A DNA stretch of 13,368 bases from Burkholderiales bacterium (GCA_014378085.1 JACMOJ010000072.1:1-13368), one strand, 5' to 3'; numbered from the stretch's first letter, positions 1-6,714 are shown. A program made the numbers and translations. Notes: generated by a model not told the origin, from the letters alone.

Positions 1-231
1 ATGTTGACTGCGGCGGCTTTGCTGCCATTTGTCGTCGGCATGGCGACCTGGTTCTATCTGCTATGCGCTGTCGTACTAAATGCCGTCTTTATCTGGTTTG
101 CGGTGCAGCTTTACCGTCGTTATACCGACGCGTTGGCCAAGAAAACTTTCAATTTTTCGATTCTGTATTTGGCGTTACTGTTTGCGGCATTGCTGATTGA
201 TCATTACGCGCCACTTGTCGCGACACTTTGA
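1..231 (+). CDS. ctaB: Heme O synthase (protoheme IX farnesyltransferase), C-terminal part
   Basis: This is the last 76 residues of a polytopic membrane protein; the gene begins before the window, so the ATG at base 1 is most likely an internal methionine. The family (CtaB/CyoE, UbiA superfamily, about 300 residues) transfers a farnesyl group to heme b, giving heme O for terminal oxidases. Visible here are two hydrophobic segments (about residues 5-35 and 50-70) separated by a basic loop with [11 protein letters not shown], and the ending [18 protein letters not shown], which resembles the usual C-terminus of the family. The catalytic Asp-rich motifs lie upstream and cannot be checked. Its stop codon overlaps the start of the Sco gene (TGATG), as in cox operons of betaproteobacteria, so the two are probably translationally coupled. 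Confidence 0.85.
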   Translation: MLTAAALLPFVVGMATWFYLLCAVVLNAVFIWFAVQLYRRYTDALAKKTFNFSILYLALLFAALLIDHYAPLVATL

Positions 232-815
232 TGTTACGTGTTCGTCGGGCTGCTTGTATCTTCTTACTGTTGCTGCTGATCACCGGTTGCCGACAGTCTC
301 CAACTTCATTTAACGCCGTAGACATTACTGGCGCGCAAGGTTATGGAACCGACTTTCGTCTGACCGACCACACCGGGAAGCCGCGCACGATGGCTGACTT
401 TCGCGGCAAAGTTGTGGCGATTTTCTTTGGCTTTACCTTCTGCCCCGACGTCTGTCCGACCACGTTATCCGAGATGCGGCAGGTCATGCAACAACTTGGC
501 CCAGCAAGCGAAAAACTCCAGGTGTTATTCATCACTGTTGACCCTAGGCGAGATACGCCAGAAGTGCTGTCGAAATATGTGAGCGCCTTCAATCCGACTT
601 TTTTGGGGTTGTACGGCGATGAAGCTGCAACTGCAAGAGTCACCAAGAACTTCAAAATTATTGCGCGGGTTGCGGCGGGGAAAACCGCCGACTCGTATAC
701 CGTCGACCATACTGCAGGAATGTTGATTTTTGACAGACAGGGTCGCTTGCGTTTGATGGCACCGTACGGGCTGGCTGTCGATAAGTTGGCCGCAGATATC
801 AAACAGCTTTTTTAG
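231..815 (+). CDS. SCO1/SenC-family copper chaperone lipoprotein for cytochrome oxidase assembly
   Basis: This 194-residue protein has a basic N-terminus and hydrophobic stretch ending in the lipobox LITGC (Cys20), so it is probably exported and anchored by lipid. The thioredoxin-like fold shows the SCO hallmark CPDVC (Cys71 and Cys75) after a strand IFFGFTF, plus the distal copper-ligand His160 in DHTAGMLIFD. All three copper ligands are therefore present. SCO proteins deliver copper to, or keep reduced, the CuA centre of cytochrome c oxidase. The start chosen is the ATG at 231, which overlaps the ctaB stop by one base; a TTG one codon earlier is possible but less likely. Position after ctaB supports a role in aa3-type oxidase biogenesis. 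Length is normal for the family. Confidence 0.93.
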   Translation: MLRVRRAACIFLLLLLITGCRQSPTSFNAVDITGAQGYGTDFRLTDHTGKPRTMADFRGKVVAIFFGFTFCPDVCPTTLSEMRQVMQQLGPASEKLQVLFITVDPRRDTPEVLSKYVSAFNPTFLGLYGDEAATARVTKNFKIIARVAAGKTADSYTVDHTAGMLIFDRQGRLRLMAPYGLAVDKLAADIKQLF

Positions 816-826
816 GGAGAAAGCAT

Positions 827-1174
827 ATGGCAATTGAACGGTTACACGTAGGTAAAAGACTGTCGGAGGTGGCGGTTGATGGCAACACCATCTATCTTGC
901 CGGGCAGGTTGCCGAGGATAGTAGGCAGGATATTTCTGGCCAGACTCGGCAAGTGCTTGCGGCGATCGACAAGCTTCTGAGAGAGTCCGGTAGCGACAAG
1001 ACAAAATTGCTGCAAGTAACCATTTTTATTGCCGACATGCAGGATTTTTCCGGCATGAATGCGATTTGGGATGAGTGGGTCGTAGCTGGTGCCACTCCCC
1101 CTCGCGCGACGGTAGAGGCGAAGTTGGCGAAACCGGAATGGAAAGTGGAAATGCTGGTTGTTGCGGCGCGCTGA
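827..1174 (+). CDS. RidA/YjgF-family protein (Rid deaminase-like)
   Basis: This 115-residue cytosolic protein matches the RidA/YER057c/UK114 family in length and pattern: the early IYLAGQVAED segment, TRQVLAAIDKLLRESGSDKTKLLQVTIFI split over its middle, and the closing PPRATVEAKL with the family arginine (Arg93) and a C-terminal Glu in VEMLVV. Archetypal RidA hydrolyses reactive enamine/imine intermediates made by PLP enzymes; this sequence may belong to one of the less characterised Rid subfamilies, so substrate is not claimed. A good ribosome site (AGGGAGA, 8-9 bases before ATG) supports the start. It is 11 bases after the Sco gene and so probably at the end of the same transcript, although no functional link to oxidase assembly is evident. 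It ends just before a strong terminator. Confidence 0.9.
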   Translation: MAIERLHVGKRLSEVAVDGNTIYLAGQVAEDSRQDISGQTRQVLAAIDKLLRESGSDKTKLLQVTIFIADMQDFSGMNAIWDEWVVAGATPPRATVEAKLAKPEWKVEMLVVAAR

Positions 1175-1185
1175 TCTTGGTCATC

Positions 1186-1221
1186 AATAAAAAGGGGCAC
1201 CAACTGGTGCCCCTTTTTATT
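1186..1221. terminator. Bidirectional intrinsic terminator between ridA-like gene and rpoH
   Basis: A perfect 17-bp inverted repeat (arms 1186-1202 and 1205-1221) has a GGGGCACCA core flanked by an A-run on the left and a T-run on the right. It therefore forms a GC-rich hairpin followed by U residues when read in either direction. It lies between the convergent ends of the RidA-family gene (stop 1174) and rpoH (stop 1240), and would serve both transcripts. Confidence 0.93.
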
Positions 1222-1239
1222 AAGTCGAAAATCCGGCAG

Positions 1240-2100
1240 TTAAGCAGCCGCGTACTCGTTCAACTGCAACCTCATTTTCTGCATAGCTTTTACTTCAATC
1301 TGGCGGATTCGCTCAGCGGAAACACCGTACTCAGCAGCCAATTCGTGGAGCGTTTTTTCTTCCCCCTCGTTCAGCCAGCGGGTTTCAATAATCCGCCGAC
1401 TGCGGTCATCCAAGGTCGCCAGTGCGGCTTGCATACCGGTTGTCGCCGCAACCTGCTTTTGCGTGGCGCCAAGCCGCTCTGCAGGGTCCACTGAATTATC
1501 CGCAAGATAAGCGATCGGGCTTACCCAGCTCTCATCGTCGCCGTCGTTGGGTTCAAGCGAAATTTCCTGCCCAGTCAGCCTTTTCTCCATCTCGCTAACG
1601 TCAGTTTCTTTCACATTGAGCTGGCGCGCAACTTCCTTCACTTCCGTCGGCGACAGCGTTCCAAAGTTGGGCTTCATCGAGCGCAAATTGAAAAATAACT
1701 TACGTTGCGCTTTGGTGGTTGCAATTTTTACGATACGCCAATTTTTCAGGATGTACTCATGCATTTCCGCCTTAATCCAATGGACGGCAAACGAAACCAG
1801 CCGGACGCCGCGATCTGGATCAAATCGCTTAACCGCCTTCATCAGGCCAATATTGCCTTCTTGGATCAAATCTGACTGCTGTAGTCCATAGCCGGCATAG
1901 TTGCGTGCAATTGAAACAACCAGACGCAGGTGTGACATCACCATCTCTGAAGCGGCGGCGAGGTCGCCGTTCGTTTTAAGCGCCACTCCCAGCTCGTGCT
2001 CTCGTTGTGGGGCCAGCATAGGTATGCGGTTGACGCTCGATATATAGTTCTCCAGACTTGCGACGGACAAGGCTGGAAAGTTCATGATTGCGGTAGTCAT
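1240..2100 (-). CDS. rpoH: RNA polymerase heat-shock sigma factor RpoH (sigma-32)
   Basis: This 286-residue sigma-70-family protein directs RNA polymerase to heat-shock promoters. Region 2 is clear (SDLIQEGNIGLMKAVKRFDP at about 76-95, then VSFAVHWIKAEMHEYILKNWRIVK). It is followed by the RpoH box QRKLFFNLR (132-140), which identifies sigma-32 and contributes to core binding and proteolytic control. The C-terminal region 4 helix-turn-helix is at about 250-277 (LHELAAEYGVSAERIRQIEV). The start at 2100 is chosen because AAGGAG sits 6-7 bases before that ATG; a start seven codons earlier would translate through this ribosome site. The gene is monocistronic, converges on the RidA-family gene, and is preceded by a CIRCE operator, implying HrcA repression. 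Confidence 0.97.
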   Translation of the reverse strand: MTTAIMNFPALSVASLENYISSVNRIPMLAPQREHELGVALKTNGDLAAASEMVMSHLRLVVSIARNYAGYGLQQSDLIQEGNIGLMKAVKRFDPDRGVRLVSFAVHWIKAEMHEYILKNWRIVKIATTKAQRKLFFNLRSMKPNFGTLSPTEVKEVARQLNVKETDVSEMEKRLTGQEISLEPNDGDDESWVSPIAYLADNSVDPAERLGATQKQVAATTGMQAALATLDDRSRRIIETRWLNEGEEKTLHELAAEYGVSAERIRQIEVKAMQKMRLQLNEYAAA

Positions 2101-2161
2101 CTTCAGCTCCTTTTTGTACATGCAGAGCCAAAATTACGATCTTGGCGTCGCCTCGAGGGCC

Positions 2162-2191
2162 ATTTTAGCACTCGCATGGTAGGAGTGCTAA
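2162..2191 (-). promoter_or_regulatory. Predicted rpoH promoter overlapped by CIRCE
   Basis: Read on the minus strand, TAAAAT (bases 2167-2162, 5 of 6 matches to the sigma-70 -10 box) lies 18 bases after TTAGCA (2191-2186, 4 of 6 matches to the -35 box). Both hexamers include bases of the CIRCE arms. Transcription would begin near 2155, leaving a leader of roughly 55 bases before the rpoH ATG. This is a by-eye prediction; the 18-bp spacing and the -35 match are only fair. A CTTGAA sequence just upstream (minus strand, 2209-2204) resembles a sigma-32 -35 box but has no matching -10. Confidence 0.5.
2165..2191. promoter_or_regulatory. CIRCE element (HrcA operator) upstream of rpoH
   Basis: TTAGCACTC (2165-2173), a 9-base spacer (2174-2182) and GAGTGCTAA (2183-2191) form a perfect match to the CIRCE consensus. 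CIRCE is bound by the repressor HrcA, which is inactivated on heat shock. The centre lies about 78 bases before the rpoH start codon and on its predicted promoter. No groES/groEL or dnaK gene is adjacent, so the element belongs to rpoH. Confidence 0.95.
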
Positions 2192-2848
2192 GCGCCCAGG
2201 AAGTTCAAGTGTGATCTTGGCTCAACACTAAAAAACCTAGTCTTAAATAATCTAAAAGGTACAACCCGTTGTCGTTCGGTTAGCAGCCAAGGGTCGCAAA
2301 GTGCAGGTTAACTTATTGTTTTATATTGATTTTTAAACATTGCCTGCAAGGTTACGCGGATCAATGCAGCGGTAGCTAGCCGTGCGCTTTCGGCGGAGTT
2401 TGCGCTGGAAGGCGCTAAAAGTGCCACCCCAATCGGTTTGTTAGTGCACACTATCGTTTCCTGCTTTGTTCGGGAAGGGCACGCGATTTCGTCGCATGAA
2501 GCCCTTCGCAGGCGTCCACGCACATAGCGAGGCTGTAGCCCCCCCGACCGCAATGTCGGGAATAAATATGGGGTACCTTGCCCATTCCCGAGGGGGAAAC
2601 TGTGCTGTGCACGCGATTTTGAGGCATTAAATTTCGCATCCTTTTTTACATGTTTTCGAGACTGAATTTTTCTACAGCCTCAACCTTTAGGTTGAGCGGC
2701 ATATTTACTTCGTCACTTCGTCACATCGCTCGCGTGATCCATCGCCAAGCTCGGACGCCTCAATGCAAACAAACTGCGCTTTGTTTGCCAGCGCACCGAA
2801 CAGAAACGCCGTCTGGTTCAGTATCCCTTTTCCCGTGAGCAACGACGA
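2192..2848. other. Long intergenic region without a convincing gene; several hairpins
   Basis: Open frames here have no recognisable domain, no good ribosome site and no neighbour support. What is visible: an AT-rich part (2221-2340) typical of upstream promoter DNA; a hairpin with 7-bp arms GAAGGGC (2474-2480) and GCCCTTC (2501-2507) enclosing a smaller GCGA/TCGC stem; a second hairpin CCCGAC/GTCGGG (2543-2548/2555-2560); and an imperfect direct repeat of 22 bases (2479-2500 and 2609-2630, 18 matches) beginning GCACGCGATTT. A run of six T lies at 2642-2647. A structured small RNA is possible but no known RNA family was recognised. Confidence 0.5.
2679..2696. repeat. Inverted repeat CTCAACC-TTTA-GGTTGAG
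   Basis: A perfect 7-bp inverted repeat with a 4-base loop lies about 150 bases before the membrane-protein gene at 2849. It has no following T-run, so an operator or leader hairpin is more likely than a terminator. The binding factor, if any, is unknown. Confidence 0.5.
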
Positions 2849-3370
2849 ATGCAAACTCAAACTACCTTCTCCCAAAAGTACCCATCGCATTGCCCGCAAC
2901 GGCTTGCCGGTATGAGCACGCTTAAGCTGCTTGTCGTTGTCGCAACTACCTTGATCATTGCCGCTGGCGCGCTGGTCGGTGTGTACGCGGTGGCAGACAC
3001 CATCGCGGTTTCAGTCGCCAACAGCCTCAACGCGGAGCCGAAACAAAGTCGGCTTGACACGTTGAACTCTGCGGTTGCGCGCTCGACAGCCGCATACCAA
3101 CAGGCTCGCGCGCAATGTCGGATCCTGCCGGATATCGAACGCGGCGAGTGTTTCGCAAAAGCCAAGAAAGAACGGTTGCGAGCCAGTAACGATGCTAATT
3201 TGGCATACAACTGTAGTATGCGAAATGTCTCGCCGAATGACCCCTCGAAAGATACTGGAATAGGTACCGCAACAAATGGTAACCCCATGCCTGCTATAGC
3301 AGAAGCACCAAGAAATCTAGCCAACATCGACCCAACGCTGTACCGAATACATCGCCAGACGCCCCTGTAG
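2849..3370 (+). CDS. Small membrane-anchored protein with one cysteine-pair (C-x10-C) motif
   Basis: This 173-residue protein matches no named family that I recognise. Residues 24-50 form one hydrophobic segment (LKLLVVVATTLIIAAG...), a signal anchor or uncleaved signal peptide, so the rest is probably periplasmic. The soluble part contains AYQQARAQC then ERGEC and AKAKKERLRAS, giving Y83-x6-C90-x2-L93-x7-C101-x3-AK, the same spacing found three times in the secreted protein at 8389. Cys122 is a further cysteine. The C-terminal 50 residues look disordered (Asn, Pro and Thr rich). No strong ribosome site precedes either candidate start; the ATG at 2912 (Met22), directly before the hydrophobic segment, is an alternative. 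A terminator-like hairpin follows. Coding status is supported by membrane pattern, length and the shared motif. Confidence 0.65.
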   Translation: MQTQTTFSQKYPSHCPQRLAGMSTLKLLVVVATTLIIAAGALVGVYAVADTIAVSVANSLNAEPKQSRLDTLNSAVARSTAAYQQARAQCRILPDIERGECFAKAKKERLRASNDANLAYNCSMRNVSPNDPSKDTGIGTATNGNPMPAIAEAPRNLANIDPTLYRIHRQTPL

Positions 3371-3388
3371 TGCATAAGCAATTCGTAG

Positions 3389-3413
3389 AGCGTCTAGCAC
3401 CCGGCGCTTTTTT
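3389..3413 (+). terminator. Probable rho-independent terminator after the gene at 2849
   Basis: AGCGTC (3389-3394) pairs with GGCGCT (3403-3408) with one G-U wobble and an 8-base loop, and is followed by a T-run (3408-3413). The stem is short, so termination may be partial. It separates the gene at 2849 from the DUF883 gene. Confidence 0.5.
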
Positions 3414-3470
3414 CGAGTCAAGTCATAACGTCAATCAGCAGCATCCCACCACCAACGAAAAGAGAAAATC

Positions 3471-3794
3471 ATGTCCCCATCTGACACAAATACTAAAGAC
3501 CGTCTCGCAGCAGAATTTAAGTCCGTTGTCGTCGACGCCGAAAATCTGATGCAGAGCGCAGCCAGTATTGGCACTGAAAATGCAACCGCCTTGCGAGAAA
3601 GCTTAGAGAAAAGCATTGCCGCGGCGCGGGATGAGTTGCGTAGCCTTCAACGAGCTGCCAAAGAGAAAACCCTCTATGCCGCACATGCAACGGATAGCTA
3701 TGTGCACGAAAACCCATGGCAGGCGATTGGCATTGTTGCCGGAATATCCGTTGCTATCGGCGCGCTCGTGGGTCTCTCGTTAAATCGTCGCTAG
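3471..3794 (+). CDS. DUF883/ElaB/YqjD-family inner-membrane protein
   Basis: This 107-residue protein has an amphipathic, Ala- and Glu-rich helical N-terminal part (about 8-78), then the family signature YVHENPWQAIGIVAGISVAIG, one transmembrane helix (about 84-104) and a basic end LNRR. E. coli YqjD and ElaB, with this architecture, are stationary-phase C-tail-anchored inner-membrane proteins reported to bind ribosomes; that role here is only by family analogy. A ribosome site (AAGAGA) lies 6-7 bases before the ATG. It is the first gene of a YqjD-YqjE-YqjK-like trio with the same order as in E. coli, the next gene following after 25 bases. Confidence 0.9.
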   Translation: MSPSDTNTKDRLAAEFKSVVVDAENLMQSAASIGTENATALRESLEKSIAAARDELRSLQRAAKEKTLYAAHATDSYVHENPWQAIGIVAGISVAIGALVGLSLNRR

Positions 3795-3819
3795 TCAGCA
3801 AGACAAGCTGGACGCAAAA

Positions 3820-4215
3820 ATGCAGCCACACGCCCGGCAACAAGAAGAACCATCGACGTTTGTGCAGGTCGGACGTAACTTTCTGGCGCTCGCGAAAATA
3901 CGCGCGGCGCTTTTCGGCCTCGAGCTTGCGGACGAAGTTGAAAACATAAAACGCCTAGTCGTATTAGCGCTCGCGGCGACAGTGTTGATGACCCTGGGAA
4001 TCTTGTTTGCGGGGTTGTCAGTCGTCGTTGTGTTTTGGGACACTCATCGGGTGCTCGCAGTAGTCGGCGTTACGGTGGCCTACCTCGGCGTTGCTGGCCT
4101 ACTTCTGGCCCGCGCCACAAACATCGTTGCCTCTCGCACCGGCGCATTTGTTGAAACGCGCCGTGGGCTAAGCAGCGACCTGACCATATTCGGCGACCCT
4201 AATGAGCAAAAATAG
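3820..4215 (+). CDS. YqjE/phage-holin-family (PF07332-like) inner-membrane protein
   Basis: This 131-residue protein has a soluble N-terminus (1-44), two hydrophobic helices (about 46-72 and 77-97) joined by a short polar turn WDTHR, and a polar C-terminus. Features match the 'phage holin family' YqjE group that sits next to DUF883 proteins in many proteobacteria. The name is historical: no phage or lysis gene is near, and the chromosomal members have no shown holin activity. No strong ribosome site was seen, so translation may depend on the upstream gene. Its last 14 bases overlap the next gene, implying coupling. I am confident of the family, not of the biochemical role. Confidence 0.85.
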   Translation: MQPHARQQEEPSTFVQVGRNFLALAKIRAALFGLELADEVENIKRLVVLALAATVLMTLGILFAGLSVVVVFWDTHRVLAVVGVTVAYLGVAGLLLARATNIVASRTGAFVETRRGLSSDLTIFGDPNEQK

Positions 4216-4576
4216 CCAAACCCGTCAGTTGCGCAAGGAGCTTCTCGTTGCGCAGGGTGCCCTACGCCGTGAGCGGATAAAAATCGCGGTTGGTTCCATG
4301 CGCACAAATTTTTTTGTTGGATCAAATCGGGCAGGCTCTGCCACCGTTTTAAACACGCTATTGGCGCGAGTTGTCGGCTTTACATCGCTCTCCTCGCTAC
4401 TCATTAGCCTCGTGGGTGAGTCGCGCATCGTTAGGTGGCTTCAACCGATTCGGCGATCGCTGCAACTTTCGCAGGCAGCCATCAACATTTTTAAGATGTT
4501 TCGCCAACCGAAGAATCGTCAGAGCAATCCCTCGTCTGTGCGAGAGCGAACAGACGAGAAGGCGTCGCACCAGTAA
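4202..4576 (+). CDS. Basic membrane-associated protein in the YqjK position
   Basis: This 124-residue protein starts inside the end of the YqjE-like gene (ATGAGCAAAAATAG), an overlap typical of translational coupling. It is strongly basic at both ends (RQLRKELLVAQGALRRERIK near the start; QPKNRQ and VRERTDEK near the end), with one moderately hydrophobic segment at about 46-72 (ATVLNTLLARVVGFTSLSSL). I recognise no domain. Gene order (DUF883, YqjE, then a small basic protein) matches yqjD-yqjE-yqjK of enterobacteria, so it is likely a functional counterpart of YqjK though the sequence itself is not clearly similar. It probably acts at the cytoplasmic face of the inner membrane with the two preceding proteins. 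Confidence 0.75.
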   Translation: MSKNSQTRQLRKELLVAQGALRRERIKIAVGSMRTNFFVGSNRAGSATVLNTLLARVVGFTSLSSLLISLVGESRIVRWLQPIRRSLQLSQAAINIFKMFRQPKNRQSNPSSVRERTDEKASHQ

Positions 4577-4606
4577 GCTACCGGCCTGAAATATCCCACC
4601 GCAGCA

Positions 4607-4996
4607 ATGTGCCGAAAGCCAAATATGCAGAATACAAACTACACCCTCGCCACCCTTTCTGCGTTAGTGCTGTGCGCAACGCTAGGTTGCGCCAGCGTGC
4701 CGCCGCCGACTGAGCAGATGGCGGTGACGAAACTAGCGATCACAAACGCGATGGAAGCCGGCAGTGCGGAATTCGCTGCTGAGGACCTGCGTAACGCACA
4801 AGAAAAAATGCGCCAAGCGAATCTGGCGATGTCACGGGAAGATTATCCAAAAGCGCGCTGGTTAGCCGAACAGGCCCAGACGGACGCACGTCTGGCGGAA
4901 AAGAAATCACAAGCTGCGAAAGCGTTGCGCGCCGCGGCCACGACGGATGAAGACCGACGCGTCCTGCGTGAAGAACTAAATCGCAAAACGAAGTAA
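4607..4996 (+). CDS. DUF4398-domain lipoprotein
   Basis: This 129-residue protein begins with basic MCRKPN, a hydrophobic segment and the lipobox TLGC (Cys28), so it should be a lipoprotein. The mature part is an Ala-, Glu- and Gln-rich helical domain (about 40-110) with the DUF4398 pattern: FAAEDLRNAQEKMRQANLAM, then ARWLAEQAQTDARLAEKKS. No clear ribosome site was seen; Met7 (4625) is another possible start but would remove the positive charges expected before the signal helix. The next gene, 20 bases on, has a related N-terminal domain fused to OmpA, so the two probably act together at the outer membrane/peptidoglycan interface. No enzymatic residues are apparent. Confidence 0.85.
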   Translation: MCRKPNMQNTNYTLATLSALVLCATLGCASVPPPTEQMAVTKLAITNAMEAGSAEFAAEDLRNAQEKMRQANLAMSREDYPKARWLAEQAQTDARLAEKKSQAAKALRAAATTDEDRRVLREELNRKTK

Positions 4997-5016
4997 ATAC
5001 GGACTTAGGGACCACA

Positions 5017-5994
5017 ATGAACCAAATTACACTTTTTTCTACCTTTCGACTAGCAGCCTTGGCAGCCTTAGCGGGCGTGGTCTCGCTGCTAGCGGCGTGC
5101 AGCTCGATTCCCGCCAACAATAGCCGATTGGATGAAGCGCGTAGTAGCTATCAAAGCGCAGCAGCAAACCCGCAAGTCACAACATATGCAGCCGGTGAGC
5201 TCAAACAGGCAAGCATGTCGCTGGATAGCGCAAATCGCGCATTCGAAAAAAATGAACCGTTAGCGACAGTAGATCACCTCTCCTACATTACGGGCCAACA
5301 CGTCGCCATTGCGGTAGAGACGTCGAGGCAAAAAGCCGCGGAACAAGCGGTAAAAGATGCCGGCGCGGAGCGCGACCGAGTACGACTCGAACTGCGCACC
5401 CGTGAAGCAGATAGCGCGCGACAAGGTGAGGCGTCCGCCAAGCAAAGCGCCGAATATGCGCTAAAAAGCGCCGAAGCCTCGCAGCGACAATCCGCCATTG
5501 ATCGTCAAAACGCAAACACTGCGGATCTAAGTGCGCAGGCCGCGTTCCAACAAGTGCAAGCCGCGGAAGCGCGCTCCCGCGAGCTGGAGCTACGAATGCA
5601 AGAGCTAGAAGCCAAGAAAACGCCGCGTGGCATGGTGGTCACGCTTGGTGATGTCTTGTTTGACACCGATCGTGCGCAACTTAAATCGAGTGCTCTACGA
5701 AATATTCAGAAGCTTAGTGATTTCTTTAAACAGTATCCGCAACGCTCCATGGTCATCGAAGGATTTACTGACAGTACTGGTACTGAAACGCACAATCAAG
5801 AGCTTTCAGAGCGGCGCGCAGCTGCTGTTCGTACCGCCTTGGCGGATATGGGAATCAGCATGGAACGAATCAGCGCACGTGGATATGGCGAGGCATATCC
5901 GGTGGGAAGTAACAGCACTGCGGAAGGTCGCCAACTCAATCGTCGTGTAGAAGTCGTGATCTCCGATGACGGAAAATCCGTTCCCCTCCGATAG
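5017..5994 (+). CDS. DUF4398 plus OmpA-domain lipoprotein (peptidoglycan binding)
   Basis: This 325-residue protein has a signal peptide ending in the lipobox LLAAC (Cys28), a DUF4398-type helical domain (about 35-115), a long Ala/Gln/Glu/Arg-rich coiled-coil stretch (115-202) and an OmpA-like domain (207-315). The OmpA domain shows GDVLFDTDRAQL, the binding segment FTDSTGTETHNQELSERRAAAV with the expected Asp252 and Arg267 for diaminopimelate contact, and GYGEAYPVGSN...GRQLNRRVEVVI. It is therefore expected to be anchored in the outer membrane by lipid and to hold peptidoglycan, with the coiled coil as spacer. AGGGA lies 6-7 bases before the ATG. The preceding DUF4398 lipoprotein is likely co-transcribed and may be its partner. 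Confidence 0.93.
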   Translation: MNQITLFSTFRLAALAALAGVVSLLAACSSIPANNSRLDEARSSYQSAAANPQVTTYAAGELKQASMSLDSANRAFEKNEPLATVDHLSYITGQHVAIAVETSRQKAAEQAVKDAGAERDRVRLELRTREADSARQGEASAKQSAEYALKSAEASQRQSAIDRQNANTADLSAQAAFQQVQAAEARSRELELRMQELEAKKTPRGMVVTLGDVLFDTDRAQLKSSALRNIQKLSDFFKQYPQRSMVIEGFTDSTGTETHNQELSERRAAAVRTALADMGISMERISARGYGEAYPVGSNSTAEGRQLNRRVEVVISDDGKSVPLR

Positions 5995-6293
5995 AGCAAC
6001 CCCAATTTTTGCATGAACCGACCAGTTACAAGACTTATCGTTGTGATCGCGACAAAATCTCACTAACCGTGGTTCTGTTTCGGCTTATCGACGCGTTCCC
6101 TCGCCGGTCTCACAACATAAATTAGGGATACGCACCCAGCAGTGGGCCCGTGGCACTTGCCATTTTGATTCTTATCTTTTTTTTGATGGAGCGGATCTAG
6201 CAAGAGGTGCGCATCTGATCCGTGCAATTTGTCATACCCGCATCTCTATGCCGTTGTTTAATTTTTAATGTTGTTCAATCCAAGGAGCTAGCT
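5995..6293. other. Intergenic region with a T-run and a leader inverted repeat
   Basis: No open frame here is credible. A run of eight T at 6178-6185 lacks a good preceding stem, so termination is uncertain. CGGATC (6192-6197) pairs with GATCCG (6217-6222) about 70-100 bases before the BON gene and could be a leader hairpin or operator. The promoter of the BON gene should lie here, but no clear -35/-10 pair was found. Confidence 0.4.
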
Positions 6294-6605
6294 ATGAAAT
6301 TTCAAAAACTATTCACGTCGATCATTGGCGCAATCGTAATGGTCGGCGTTCTCGGCTGTGCCGCTACATCCAAGCAGGAAGGCACCGGTGAATACATTGA
6401 CGATACAGTCATCACTACGAAGGTAAAGGCCGCCATCTTAAACGAGCCTGGGCTTAAATCTGCCGAGATCAATGTCGAAACGTTCAAGGGCGTTGTCCAG
6501 TTGAGCGGCTTTGTCAGCACACAGTCGAGCGCAAACAGGGCGGTTGAACTTAGCCGCGCAGTGCGCGGGGTTACTTCAGTCAAGAACGATATGCGCATTA
6601 AGTAA
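6294..6605 (+). CDS. BON-domain lipoprotein (OsmY-like, single domain)
   Basis: This 103-residue protein has signal peptide MKFQKLFTSIIGAIVMVGVL and lipobox VLGC (Cys22), followed by one BON domain (about 33-102): YIDDTVITTKVKAAILNEPG, then INVETFKGVVQLSGFVSTQ, and ending GVTSVKNDMRIK. BON domains, named for OsmY and nodulation proteins, are thought to contact phospholipid surfaces in the periplasm. E. coli OsmY has two BON domains and no lipid anchor, so this is a short relative. The start is fixed by AAGGAG 6-8 bases before the ATG at 6294; an upstream in-frame ATG at 6222 would bury the signal peptide. It is monocistronic, ending in a strong terminator. Confidence 0.93.
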   Translation: MKFQKLFTSIIGAIVMVGVLGCAATSKQEGTGEYIDDTVITTKVKAAILNEPGLKSAEINVETFKGVVQLSGFVSTQSSANRAVELSRAVRGVTSVKNDMRIK

Positions 6606-6666
6606 TTGATAGCGCAACACGCCGCTAATTAAATTTGCTTTAAGTCATACCAGATAGCGGTAAAAC

Positions 6667-6696
6667 AAAACGGCGACCTCGGTCGCCGTTTTTTTT
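6667..6696 (+). terminator. Rho-independent terminator after the BON gene
   Basis: ACGGCGACC pairs with GGTCGCCGT (core arms 6670-6678 and 6681-6689, extended by A/T pairs to 6667-6692), followed by eight T (6689-6696). A short A-run on the left could give weaker termination for the convergent crystallin-like gene. Confidence 0.9.
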
Positions 6697-6714
6697 GCTT
6701 CCCGCGTTTTTTTT

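Noticed and set aside
2101..2121. Upstream start of RpoH giving seven extra residues
   Set aside because: The extra codons are the ribosome-binding region itself (AAGGAG), which is well placed for the ATG at 2100.
2308..2553. Minus-strand frame of 81 codons
   Set aside because: No recognisable domain, no ribosome site, unusual composition, and it lies in structured non-coding DNA.
2650..2838. Plus-strand frame of 62 codons before the gene at 2849
   Set aside because: It contains a hairpin and short direct repeats, has no ribosome site, and shows no membrane or domain pattern.
2857..3381. Long minus-strand frame opposite the gene at 2849
   Set aside because: The plus-strand frame has a signal-anchor segment and the cysteine-pair motif shared with the gene at 8389; the opposite frame has neither a ribosome site nor family features.
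3820..4215. Phage lysis holin, suggesting a prophage
   Set aside because: The protein belongs to the chromosomal YqjE-type group beside a DUF883 gene; no endolysin, structural, integrase or attachment-site signal is present.
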